From Theropithecus gelada (taxonomy: Eukaryota; Chordata; Mammalia; Primates; Cercopithecidae), in the NCBI RefSeq assembly GCF_003255815.1, contig NC_037669.1, positions 54,494,982 to 54,558,981 of the forward strand: a DNA stretch of 64,000 bases. The letters are read 5' to 3'. Every line of letters begins with the position of its first letter. The stretch's first letter is position 1. The notes under the pieces are model-generated. The model was given only the letters and a program-made list of their open reading frames with translations. It did not search any database and was not told the DNA's origin. Shown piece after piece: positions 1 to 12,600 of this stretch. The position numbers were made by a program, and so were the translations under genes.

Positions 1-147
1 TTTTTCTTCCTCCTACAGCCTTGCGCTGGAAACAAAAAAAAAGAAAAGAAAAGAAAGTATCTACATAGGTTAGAAAGAGGCAGTGCATCTGAGTTCCCAG
101 GCAGTAAAATTACTTAACACTCTAAGGCTGTAGAACTTTAAGAATTT
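1..147. other. unique sequence downstream of TATDN2
   Basis: A short A/G-rich run (about 33-57), then unassigned sequence. No gene seen. Positions 133-146 hold the left copy of the target duplication of the Alu at 470-780. Confidence 0.5.
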
Positions 148-463
148 GTCCAGACGCGGTGGCTCACACCTGTAATCCCAGCACTTTGGGAGGCCGAGGT
201 GGGTGGACCACGAGGTCAGAAGATCGAGACCATCCTGGATAACACGGTGAAACCCCGTCTCTACTAAAAATACAAAAAAAAAAAAAAATTAGCTGGGCGT
301 GGTGGCGGGCGCCTGTAGTACTCCCAGCTACTCGGGAGGCTGAGGCAGGAGAACAGGAGAACGGCGTGAACCCAGGAGGCGGAGCTTGCAGTGAGCTGAG
401 ATCACGCCACTGCACTCCAGCCTGGGTGACAGAGCGAGAATCCGTCTCAAAAAAAAAAAAAAA
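148..463 (+). mobile_element. Alu (AluY-like), full length
   Basis: Complete dimeric Alu with A-tail. It lies in the left target duplication of the next, older, inverted Alu, with AAGAATT on both sides. Confidence 0.93.
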
Positions 464-469
464 GAATTA

Positions 470-780
470 TTTTTTGGGGGAAGACAGGGGGAGGGGAGAG
501 ACAGAGTCTCGCTCTGTCACCCAGGCTGGAGTGCAATGGCGCGATCTTGGCTCACTGCAACCTCCGCCTCCTGGGTTCAAGTGATTCTCCTGCTTAAGCC
601 TCCCAAACAGCTGGGACTACAGGCGCGTGCCACCCCACTCAGCTATATTTTTGTATTTTTAGTAGAGATAGGGTTTCACCGTGTTGGCCAGCCTGGTCTC
701 GAACTCCTAACCTCAAGTGATCTGCCCGCCCTGGCCTCCCAAAGTGCTGGGATTACAGAAGTGAGCCACCATGCCTGGCC
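470..780 (-). mobile_element. Alu, inverted relative to the preceding one
   Basis: Reverse-complement Alu. Its 14-bp target duplication (starting GAACTTTAAG) lies at 133-146 and 781-794, so the plus-strand Alu at 148-463 entered after it. Confidence 0.93.
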
Positions 781-944
781 GAACTTTAAGAATTCTTATA
801 TGCAGTTTAACTTTACAGAGAGCCACATGGATACTCAAGAAAGTCTCCAGCTATCTGGATTCTTGGGTTACAAAGCTGGCCAACAACCAGATTCAACCAC
901 TGCATCACTCAGGTAAGTCTACACAAACACAGAGAGACTGGGTT

Positions 945-2957
945 GGCTGGAGGATCCATCACTTTATTTTCAGAAAAAGATGGCCAAAGAGGGGAAAAAA
1001 TACAGAGGCATTCCCACAGCACAGTGAAAACAATCAGCCATCCAAAAAGCTGAATCAAAAACAACGCCAACCGACTTTCACGCCCACACAGGTGAGGTTT
1101 CACTAGGTAACAGCACATAAATGATCCTAGATCATTTAGAGAGGATTTCTCTCTAAATCCTAGAGAGAAAAGTAGATAGCACCTTGTGCTTTTCCTTGGC
1201 AGGTGGATGGCACAGGCTTGGAGACTTCCATGTCATCATCACTTTTCCTCCTCTAACACAGGACTGGTTGGTTTCACCTGCAGGCAGTACTGACTTCAGG
1301 GCTTGTGGAGAGGAGATGGTTGTGCTGCAGTTCACTTGGTGACAATAAAGCACTTTGATATACTCAGCAGTCCCCAGATCTTCCAAGCAGGAGATCAGGT
1401 CCCCCCCGACTTCCCACATGGGCAAATCTGCAGCACAGACAACATAACAGCACAGCTGATCCATGAAGACAGACAGTGAATCAAGGCTGAGTTCCAGGCC
1501 GGTGACTTGTGTACCAGGGGCAAGATGGAAATACCAGATAGGAAATATTAAATCCATTCCATTTTAGCTCACAAGGCTCAAATGCGCCTTCCAAAAACAC
1601 CTAGAGGAATTTAGGATTCCATAAGGGACGTATTTTACAATTTAAGCCTCCAAGAACACAGACGAGGGACTCCAGGTGACCTATCCACCTCACTGCAGGA
1701 GATCAGGGTGAAGGATCCTTTGAAACAAAATACAGTCTCCTCTCACTTAACCCTGGACCATTAGAAACTCTAGGGCCTGTAACGAATATACCTTTACAAG
1801 GCACCAGCAGGCGGCAGAGCAGAGCTCAGGACCTGAGATGACTCTGTTGCTCAAAAGGTGAAGGAGAGGCTCTGACTTCTAAAACACAGAAAGACAGGAC
1901 ACAGGAGAGGCAAAGGCAAGGGGGCACCCAGGAGAAGCGGGAGAGGGACTGGTACATTTGCAGACACCAGGCCTGCTTATTCTGCATAGACAATGTAACA
2001 TGGCTGAGCTGCCCTGCAGAGCTTCAGAGAATGACGTTGATTCACCTCTCAACCTGGGCAGGGCACACAAGGGACTGTTAACGCAAGATGAAATGAGGAT
2101 TATTTCTGGTCAAATGTTCCAGAGAAGGGGGCAAAAGTGAAGCAAAAGGAGGCTGGGAACCCCTGACACAAGACTAGCAGGTAGTTTCTGCTGCAAACTG
2201 AACCTTATCAGCTTAACACACCCACACAGCAGCCCTGAGGGCATCAGTGAGTAGGAAGTACCCCCTTTGGGGTCCTCTTCCCCAAGAAGGCCTCTTCTGG
2301 AGTCCCCCAGTCTGTCCTGGATCTCCATCATGAACAATGAGCGCTCCTCTGCACACCCCATATCGATGGCAGTGGAACCAATGAGACCAGCAGTTGAAGT
2401 CCTTCTGCCTGTGCTGACGCTGGAGTTGACACCAGAACAGTGACCGTCAAATTGAAGAGTTATCCAAGGAAGGAAAGAGAACGACTTCACTGGTTGCAAG
2501 AAAATAAACCTCTGAGATAGGTCTCCAGTTAATTTCCCCCAAAAGGTTTCCCAGTTGGGAGTCTGTTTTTAGAACCGAGAACCAGGAACTGAGTTACACA
2601 CCCATGTGTGTTTAGACGAGTAGACGGGTGACTTTATTCACAAACTGCTCAAAAATACAGGCTGCAGAGAACAGAATTTGGACTGCCAAACTCACTGTAC
2701 CCTCATATCACACTCTTCTTTGCTGCCTACCCTGGAGCATTTTGGCTGGGAGGCAAAACCCCAGTGCTATTACAGGCAGTCCCCATACCCCTCATTCCAC
2801 GCCCACCCCACCCCACCCACAAGCTGAAGCCTTATGACCCGCTTCGAGTTAAACATCCTGTCCTGGTTTTCTGTGTTCCAATCAGCTCTCCAAACACATC
2901 CTCGACCTGAGACACAGACTTCAAGCCAGCCTGTGTTCTGTCAGGCTGCTGGTCGCC
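945..2957 (-). other. TATDN2: probable TATDN2 terminal 3'UTR exon
   Basis: On the minus strand a strong acceptor (pyrimidine tract, then CCTCCAG/GGCGAC) sits at 2958-2960, 516 bases downstream of the donor-like site after the stop codon. The sequence from there to about 945 has no Alu, unlike its surroundings, which fits an exon. No ORF of note lies in it. The boundary is inferred from splice-site form and the poly(A) signal only. Confidence 0.6.
963..968 (-). terminator. TATDN2: candidate poly(A) signal of TATDN2
   Basis: AATAAA on the minus strand, at the downstream edge of the repeat-free 3'UTR block. Cleavage would fall at about 940-950. Confidence 0.55.
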
Positions 2958-3066
2958 CTGGAGGGTGGAAGAGAAAAGGAAAACGGTTTCAAATCACGTC
3001 ACTCAAAACAAATCGGGCTTAATGCTTATACTATGTTTATATTCTTTACATTAATAAAATGCAACA

Positions 3067-3384
3067 GGCCGGGCGCGGTGGCTCACGCCTGTAATCCCTG
3101 CACTTTGGGAGGCCGAGGCGGGCGGATCACGAGGTCAGGAGATCGAGACCATCCTGGCTAACAAGGTGAAACCCCGTCTCTACTAAAATACAAAAAAAAT
3201 TAGCCGGGTGCGGTGGCGGGCGCCTGTAGTCCCAGCTACTCGGGAGGCTGAGGCAGGAGAATGGCGCGAACCCGGGAGGCAGAGCTTGCAGTGAGCCGAG
3301 ATGGTGCCACTGCACTCCAGCCTGGGGGACAGAGTGAAGACTCCGCCTCAAAAAAAAAATAAAAATAAAAAAATAAAATAAAAT
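3067..3384 (+). mobile_element. AluY-like, full length
   Basis: Full Alu in the TATDN2 3'UTR intron, flanked by target duplication AATAAAATGCAACA. The tail is an (AAAAT)n run. Confidence 0.94.
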
Positions 3385-3475
3385 AAAATGCAACAAAAGA
3401 CTTGTTTGTCCTGGTTTTTAAAAAACACAAATGTGAGTTTTATGACCTTTTCTAGGAAACTCCTGAGGACTGTAC

Positions 3476-3625
3476 CTTCTCTGCTTAAAGACTGTAGAGG
3501 CGACTGGTGTTCTCACGCAAGGCAGCCAAGGTGCGGGAGAGTGGCTGATCTTTGACCCTGGCAATCTCTCGGACCGTATGCAAGGCCAGGCCCGGGTGGG
3601 CATACTGGCAAAGGCTTTTGGGAAC
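3476..3625 (-). CDS. TATDN2: TATDN2 last coding exon (codons 716-761 and stop)
   Basis: The acceptor is TTCCAG/GTTCCC. The CDS (3625-3485) encodes VPKSLCQYAHPG to NTSRLYSL and ends with TAA at 3487-3485. Nine bases after the stop there is a donor-like GAAG/GTACAG (exon end 3476), so a 3'UTR intron is likely. The stop would then sit close enough to the junction to escape nonsense-mediated decay. Confidence 0.93.
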
Positions 3626-6600
3626 CTGGAAGACATCAAGCGGTCATAACATCATTGTGCCATCTGTGCACCGTCATAACCTAGAACTCCCTCCCTGTCC
3701 CTTCCCCAGCAAGGACCTCTTTGGGGCTGCCCTGTAGAGACCCCGTTACCTGCAGGTGCAGGGAGAGTCCTAGTCATGGGGGCTCTGGGTGAGCAGGGTC
3801 CCACGCTTCCTTGGACTACCCTCTACAGGGTAGGGCTTTGCACTGCCTGGAAGAGAGTGGTTACCCTTCAGCTTCTCAGCCCCCTAGACTTTTGGTTCTG
3901 CAGAGTAACAGCAAGGAGGCATCTACACAGCCCAGGATGGGACCTGGAAGTCACTGGGGCTCTGGCCCTGCCAACCTTGTAAGGGTGACCACCCACCTCC
4001 CCACCCTCTCCCTCCGGTGCCTCCCCTCAGCCTGAAGACCCCCTTACCTGGCGAGGGAGGAAATAGGGAGCATCCGTTTCTACGATGATTCTCTCTAGTG
4101 GGATCTGCCTCAGGGCTTCCCGGGCCTCCCAGGCGGAGGAGTACGTCAGCACTGCCGTGAAGCCCACAGACATGTTGGGAAAGTACTTCAGTAGGGGCTC
4201 GATGACCGGGTAGCTGCCGGTGAAGCAATGCCTGGGGACAGAACTCCACATCAGGGCTGCTCACAGTCCCCTCTGTAGCAACCCCCAGCTCCCACTAGAC
4301 CCATCACCCCTTTTCAATGATTCCCAGAAATGGGAAGACTGCGTCCTAGGGAAGGACTCCACAGTAAACACAGACAAGGGCTGGCTCCAACACAGGAAGG
4401 CCCAAGATGGCACTTGGTGAGTGATCAGAAATCACTCAGAGATCACCACGCACACCGCAGAATGCTCTGCAGTCACCTGAGATGACCACCACAGAGAACA
4501 CACTGGGATAGGAAATGCTCCTAACACTGAAGAGGAGCAAAATCAAGAACTGTGGCCCCTATGATGACGACAGCATATAAAAACTATGCCCATGTAGTCA
4601 AATGAACTGAAAGAAAACCTAACAAAATATTGGGAAGTCGAACTACAGATGAATTTTCTTCTCTTAATCTGATACCTATTCATGTTCTTGGTGCCATATA
4701 TATATAGTTACCAATCTGGAAATTCAGGGCCTCCTCCTGCAATACCACCTCGTTGGGTCAGCTTAGCCCTGGCCTACCAGCCACCATTACATTTCCTTCA
4801 AAGTTAGCCCAAAATGCAGCCATGAAAACCAACCAACCAGAAAAGCCAACTGACTGCTTCATCATTGGTGTGTGCCCAGCTGGGGGCCAGAGGCTTCACT
4901 CACTCTGCTTAGGTACCCAAAGGCCCTGACAGCCCCATCCCCCTTTTTCTGCCATCTGACAAGACCCAGTTTGGGTGCTAGAGTCCTTGTTATTCAGCCA
5001 GCCCCTCTCAACCATCTTTAAGGAGCTGGCCAGGCATCACCTCCTGAGTCTTCTGGTTGGGCTATGATCATCGGCCCCTGCTCTGGCTCCCGCAGCACCT
5101 ATGACCACCCAGTCCCACACACTATGTAGACAGAAGCCACCATCCAACCTGTCTCCTGGCAGCACCTCCAGATATCCCAAGAGGCAAGTCAATGCCCAGT
5201 ACCTACACGTGGCAGGAGTTCGTAAGTTCAGAGAGTTTACCAAACCGAACTGAAGAACCCCTAGATGCCATTCTGATAAAATATGACATTGATTTTCGTA
5301 ACTGGGGGGAAAGGAGCTTTCAAGTTCAAAATAGGAAAGAAAATGTCCTTTCAAGTACCCTTAGATGCTCTGTGTGCTAAGTCATCAGACGCCACAGCAA
5401 CCTCTCAAGATGAGCAGTCCTCACTGCTGAGAACTGAGACTCCATTTCCACCCATCCCATCCCCAGGAGGAGGGCACGAAAGGCCCCTTGTGCTCACTGG
5501 TGATTTAGGGTTATTAGTTCAAACCATATGAAGTTACTATTTTGTGAGAAAAAAAAAAAAAGGTCAAATATGATACATTTCAAGTGGTTTAACCTAATAG
5601 TTAATTCTTTAGAAAAGACAGTGTATAGGCCAGGCGCGAAGGCTCATGCCTATAATCCCAGCACTTTGGGAGGCCAAGGCAGGCAGACCATGAGGTCAGG
5701 AGTTCGAGACCAGCCTGGCCAACATGGCAAAACCCCATCTCTACTAAAAATACAAAAATTAGCTGGGCGTGGTGGCACATGCCGGTAATCCCAGCTACTC
5801 AGGAGACTGAGGCAGGAGAATTGCTTGAACCCGGGAGGCAGAAATTGCAGTGAGCCGAAATTGCACTACTACACTCCAGCCTGGGCAACAAGCTGAGACT
5901 CCGTCTCGGGGAAAAAAAAAGAATAGATAGTGTATAATGACAGAATACAATCATTGCTGTCCTCATCAACTTCTCATCTTTCCAACTAACGTCCTAGACA
6001 GAGGGAAGTGTTTCTTTCATTTGCCCACTGAAGTTCCAGTCTTCTAACCTATGGATCTTGTAGTCAGGGGGCACAAACTTTTTCATGATGTCTAGCAGAT
6101 CTTCATCAGCTTCTCGGCAGTGGATCACCAAGGGCTTCTTTAGAGAGACAGCCAGCTGTAGCTGTCTCTCAAATACCTAGAAGAGGACACAGCGACAACC
6201 CCTGTTGGTTAGCAGCACTTCAGAAGTCCATTACCTCTGGAACACCCGGTCCAGCAGGCACCCCCACCGTGTCTCCAACTCTTTTAACTGTATAATGTAA
6301 TAATAGCTAATGATTATTGGGCATTTACAATAGAGCCAGGTAGTGCCCAAAGTACTGCAGGTCTATCATAACCTGCAGTCCTCACAACCACCCTGAGGCA
6401 GGTGCTGCTCTCTGTGCTGAGGGCAAGTTAACTTGCAGTCAGCAGTTGTAGCACCAGGATCCAAACTTGAACCCTGGCAGTCCACACAGTAATCACTGTA
6501 TGATGCCAACCTGGGGTGGCAGGGGCAGGGCAGGGATCAAGAACATAAAGCACAAAGTTAATGTCCCTCACCTCACTGTCCCCACCTCCGCTCTCAAGAG

Positions 6601-9600
6601 ATACCAACTTCCAGAACTCTCCCTATGCAGAGCTGTTAGGGATGGTGGAGCGTGGTGTTTATGTGTATCTCCAGCAAGGTGCCTCTGGCTCTCAGAAGGT
6701 GCTCAAATACTTGCTAAAGAAACAAATACGGCTGGGCGTGGTGGCTCACACTTGTAATCCCAGCACTTTGGGAGGCCGAGGCGGGCGGATCACAAGGTCA
6801 GGAGATCGAGACCATCCTGGCTAACACGGTGAAACCCCGTCTCTACTAAAAATGCAAAAAATTAGCTGGGCAAGGTGGCGGGCGCCTGTACTCCCAGCTA
6901 CTTGGGAGGCTGAGGCAGGAGAATGGCGTGAACCTGGGAGGCGGAGCTTGCAGTAAGCCGAAATCTCGCCACTGCACTCCAGCGTAGGCGACTGAGCAAG
7001 ACTCCGTCTCAAAAAAAAAAAAAAAAAAAAAAAAACAAGAAACAAAAACACTTATTTTCCACAAATTTTTTTTTTTTTTTTTTTGAGACCGAGTCCTGCT
7101 CTGTCGCCCAGGCTGGAGTGTAGTGGCGCGATTGCAGCTCACTGTAGCCTGCACCTCCTGGGTTCAAGTGATTCTCCTGCCTCACCCTCCCGAGTAGCTG
7201 GTATGACAAGCAGGCACCACCTTGCCTGGCTAATTTTTGTATTTTTTTGTAGAGATGGGGTTTCGCCATGTTGGTCAGGCTGGTCTCAAACTCCTAACCT
7301 CATCTGATCTGCCCACTTCAGCCTCCCAAAGTGCTGGGATTACAGGCATGCGCCACCGTGCCCGGCCAATTTGCTTCCTTTACTCAGTCAAAATCGGATA
7401 TCCTCGCAGGTCAGTAACTACAGATATACTTTACTCTTTATAACACTAGCCACTTTTAAATCTTCACTATTGTTAATTTAAATGAAAAAAGTAGGGTTAG
7501 GACCTGTTCTTTCCTCTAACGAGCCCAGGTTTAGAACAAAGAAAAGTATTAATTCACCAGGTGTGGTGGCTCACGCCTGTAATCCCAACACTTTGGCAGG
7601 CAGAGTCGGGTTTGAGGTCAGGTGTTCAAGACAAGCCTGGCCAACATGGTGAAACCCTGTCTCTACTAAAAATACAAAAATTAGCTGGGCATGGTGGCAG
7701 GTGCCTATAATCCCAGCTACTTGGGTGGCTGAGGCACAGGAATCCCCTGAACCTGGGAGGCGGATGTTGCAGTGAGCTGAGATTGTGCCACTGCACTCCA
7801 GCCTGGACAGAGCAAGACTGTCTCAAAAAAAAAAAAAAGATTAATTCATTATAAGCAAATCACCTCATATTGTTTCCATGAGTAGTTTTTACAATTGTGG
7901 AACATAATTCGTGTTTATATTTTTAGCATCAAACAATGAGATACTTTTGGTAATTTGAGTCAGGTGATAGTCACTTGAGAATGATATTTACAAGTCTAAC
8001 ACCTGTACTGCCTGTTCTCAAAATAGCAACACTAAGCCAATACCAATTCTGATGTAACTTTTGTTTAATCTGTGTTTTCAACAAAAGGCAAATGACCATA
8101 GACATCAAAATTATAGACTGCTTGGAAGAGGCTTTATTTAAAGGCTGGCCAGTTCCACTATCAACAGGTGGCTGGAGCTCCTCCTATTTGCATCTGCTAA
8201 GCTGTTCACCTGTCCTCCCCTGACCCCTACACACAGGCAGGAGAGGTTTCAAGAGATTCCAATTCCAACATTTCATTCCAGCCTCTAAAACATTATCCCT
8301 CAGAGTAGTGAAATAAACTATTAGAGCTTTAGGATAGAATATTACACAGCTGTTAAACATTTTTCAAAGTATAGTTGATGAATGGGAAAATTTCACAAGT
8401 GGAAAAGACACTTAAAACTATTTAATTTCCTAATTTCTTTTTTTAACACAAGCACGCACATCCAACCTACGTTTCTTTGATCCTATGACAGGTGCTTGGA
8501 AGACAAGCCACTTTGCAATTGTTCCTTGCAATTTTATTGTCCCTTGCAATTTTCCAAGGGACAATAACATTACATTTATAATGTTTCGTAAAACACATCC
8601 AGATTTCAAAAATGTTAAGAAGGAAGAAGAACTCATTAGAATGCAGGAACTTGTGGTTGGACAGGAGCTATTTGCAGCATTTGTCCTCACCAGGAACCCA
8701 GCTGAAAAAGAACAGGAGTGAAGGAGGTACAGATGAGTTACTACCCAGCATAATTATTCACTTCTACCTGCATAAGGCTGGGTTCCTAACTGATCCATTA
8801 TTTCCAGGGATTCCACAGTTAGTCTCTCCTGGGGGTTGCCCCAGGCATCTCTTGCATATTTATTACCTTAATAATTAATAAATTCCTCTTTAACACACGT
8901 AAAGAGATACAGCCTGGGTAGGGAAGGACAGTATACTCTCCCTGGCACCCCTCCCAGATGCTGACATGTGCAATTTACACACAAAGTCTTCAGGATCTAA
9001 CTCTTACGAGTTACATAGTTAAATCTGTAAACACCACAGATCAACAAAGAAAACGTTAACAGTAATTTGCTCTAACCAGCAGAATAACTATAACTACCCA
9101 TTCTTTCCCCAGTTGTTTTGCTTCTCTATTTTCCAATCCTTCCAGAAAATTTTAGGTACAACAACCAAACTCTCTTATAATGAACTGGGTCTAGCACCCT
9201 ATCATCTTGGCCAGATACATTCCTTCCACAGGCTTTTTTCTTTTTTTTTTTTAATGTAATAAAGATACGGTCTCACTATGTTGCCTAGGCTCATCTTGAA
9301 CTCCTAGGTTCAAGCAATTTCCTGCCTCAGGCTCCCAAAGTGTTGGGATTACAGGCGTGAGCCACCTCGCCCAGCCCTCTATAGGTTCTTCTTCTTCCCT
9401 TCACAAGATAAAACATTCAGCAGGACACATCAAGAACTTGCTAACTGCTCTTTCAGGTAAATGCAACTCTGCACTGACATCCAACCAGGTGCAGTTCCCA
9501 GTCACCACCATTCACCTCATTTAGGTACCAAAGTTTTTATTTACATCAAAACAGTGTCCACATCCCCCACCCAGCCTAGGAGTCTCTGGTGTTGACAAAT

Positions 9601-12600
9601 ATTTTCTAGTCTTCCTCCCTTTTACAGGCAGCTTAGCCCTCCCCCAGCCAGCAGCAATTCCTCAGACTCATTATCTTCCAGTCTTGAGTCGAATCTCACC
9701 AAGCCAAATGACATCTTCAAGACTGTGTTTATCACCCTGTGCCTATCACTTATAGTTCAGTTTGTTGTGCAGGTCGCCCCATGGACCTTTAAGTGCAGAC
9801 CTGAGACCCTGATAATTCTGTTTTGTTTTGAGACAGGGTCTCACTCTGTCGCCCTGGCTGGAGCATAATCATGGGTCACCGCAGCCTCAACCTCCCAGGC
9901 TGAAGCAATCCTCCTGCCTCAGCCTCCTGAGTAGCTGGGACCCCAGGCATGTGCCATCACACTCGGCTAATTTTTTTTCTTTTTTTTTTTCTTTTTTTTT
10001 TGTAGAGATGGGGTTTCGCTATGTTGGCCCAGGCTGGTCTCCAACTCCTGGCCTCAGGTGATCCGCCTGCCTCGGCCTCCCAAAGTGCTGGGATTACAGG
10101 AATGAGCCACCGCACCCAGCCATACCCAGCTAATTTTTGTATTTTTAGTAGAGATGGGGTTTCACCATGTTGGCCAGGTGGTCTCAAACTCCTGCCCTCA
10201 AGTGATCCACCCATCTTGGCCTCCTGAAGTGCTGGGATTACAGATGTGATCCTGTAAATACAAAAAATTAGGTGGGTGTGGTGGCGGGAGTCTGTAATCC
10301 CAGCTACTCAGGAGGTTGAGGCAGGAGAATTGCCTGAACCCAGGAACCGGAGGCTGCAATGAGCCGATATCATGCGATTACACTCCAGTCTGGCCAACGA
10401 GAGCAAAACGCTGTCTCAAAAACAAAAAATTAGCCGGGTGTGGTAGCAGGCCCTATAATTCCAGTTACTCAGGAGGCTGAGCCAGGAGCATCACTTGAAC
10501 CCAAGAGGTGGAGGTTGCAGTGAGATGAGATCATACCACTGCCCTCCAGCCTGGGTGACACAGCAAGACTCCATCTCAAAAAAAATGTTTTTTAATTAGC
10601 CAGGCGTGGTGGTGTGCACCTGCAGTCCCAGCTACTTAGGGAGGCTGAGGTGGGAGGATCACTTGATCCCAGGAGGTTGAGGCTGCAGTGAGCTATGGCT
10701 GCACCACAGAACTCCAGTGTGGGCAACAAAGACCTTATCTCTGGGAAAAAAAAAAAGAAAAGAAAAATTCTAAAATACTACAACTCTTACCCTGCCAACG
10801 CACCATGATCAAAAAATATTGGGAGGAAAAAAAATATTAACAGGGGCTGCACGCATCAGATCAGGCCTGTAATTCCGGCACTTTTTGGAGGCCAATGCAA
10901 GTGGATTACTCAAGGTCAGGAGCTCAACACTAGTCTAACAAACGTGATGAAACCCCACCTCTACTAAACATACAAAAATTAGCCAGGTGAGGTGGCACAC
11001 GCCTACAGTCCCAGCTACTCAGGAGGCTGAGGCAGGAGAATCGCTTAAACCCAGGAGTCAGAGGCAGAGGCTGCAGTGAGCCGAGATCATGCCACTGCAC
11101 TCCAGCCTGGGTGACAGAGTGAAATTCTATCTCCAAAAAAAAAAAAAAAGAAAATAATATTAACAGAGTATTAGCCATGATCCCTGGTTGAATGAGAAAT
11201 TATGCATTTTTTATTATTTTTCAAATATTATACAATGGGTACATTTAAAAAAAAAAAAAAAAAAAAGCAGGCCAGGCACAAGTGGCTCACGCCTGTAATC
11301 CCAGCACTTTGGGAGGCCGAGGCGGGTGGATCACCTGAGGTCAGGAGTTTGATACTAGCCTGGCCATGTGGGCTCTACTAAAAATACAAAAATTAGCCAG
11401 GTGTGGTGATTCACACCTGTAATCCCAGCTACTCGGGAGGCTCATCGGGAAAATAGCTTGAACCCAGGAGGCGGAGGTTGCAGTGAGCTGAGATTGCACC
11501 ACTGCACTCCACAGCCCAGGCAAAAGAGTAAGACTCCCTCTCAAAAACTAAATTAAGAAAACCTAAAGTTTACTGCTTCCCAAAAAAGAAAGAAAACAAA
11601 TGTTTTGACATTGATATTATCTATAAGAAGTCACAAAGCTGAACAGTAAGAAATAAAACTGAACAGTAAGAAATAGCTTGTAAAGCATTTGACAAATTGG
11701 CATCTAGATGGTCTGGATGACAGCAAGCGCACTGCATTTTCAGGGATTCTAAATTATTTAGTTCTAATATTAGATAAACCCTTATTGTCAGGCTTCAACA
11801 ACTAAAGGAAAATTAAAACTGTAAGCAGACAAAAGAGAGCCTTGTTACCTTGTGCTGTTCTGGGACAGGCGTGGTGCACTTGTAAGAGTAATCCAAGCCC
11901 ATTTCCCCAAATGCCACAGCCTTGGGGTGCCTTAAGGCTTGCAAAAGATTTCTTTCTTGACTCTCACTGTAGTAACGCGCAAAATGAGGGTGACAGCCAA
12001 AGGCCCCCCAGACCAGATCCTCTTTCAACAGCTCCTCCCATAGGCAATCTGTAAGAGTGCGAGGATCACAGAAGTCAGAGATGCAGCCCTGAAATTCCTT
12101 AGGGAAGGAGCTGCTGTAAATTTTTCTGAACTTTGTAAAAGTCCCTTGGAAAGACAGCTTGGAATAGAGCATGTCCAGGTGACAATGGGTGTCAATGAAG
12201 CCCTCCTCTAGGCTTGGCTCCAGGTGGCTCTTTGGCAGGGAGCTGGATGTGTGCCCTCCACAAGGACGTGGAGGCATCTCCTCTTGGAAAGTTCTTTTCT
12301 CCTTCACCTCTCTCTCTTCTGAGCTTCTGGAGAAGCGAAATGAACGAGAATTCTGGGACCAGCCTTCCTCTGAGGCCTCCATGTCTCTGGAGGTGTTTTG
12401 GACGCTCCCCGCAGAGTTGGGGGAATAATCACTCAGGCGGCTCCGGCTGCTCCTCCCAACCTGGGCTGCATCGTTGCTGTTGCTGCCTGTGGAGGGGTAG
12501 CTAGAAGGCTTGGGGCTGCTGGTCCAGTAGCTGGCATAGTCACACCAAGGACTACTGTACAAATGAGGTGGGTACATGACATAGTCAGTGGTGAAGGAAG

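Noticed and set aside
148..463. tRNA-like A and B box promoter words in Alus
   Set aside because: These are the internal Pol III promoter parts of Alu (7SL-derived); no tRNA gene or cloverleaf was seen anywhere in the window.
8485..8721. 78-codon plus-strand ORF in unique sequence
   Set aside because: No recognisable protein, no splice or promoter context, inside a TATDN2 intron on the other strand.
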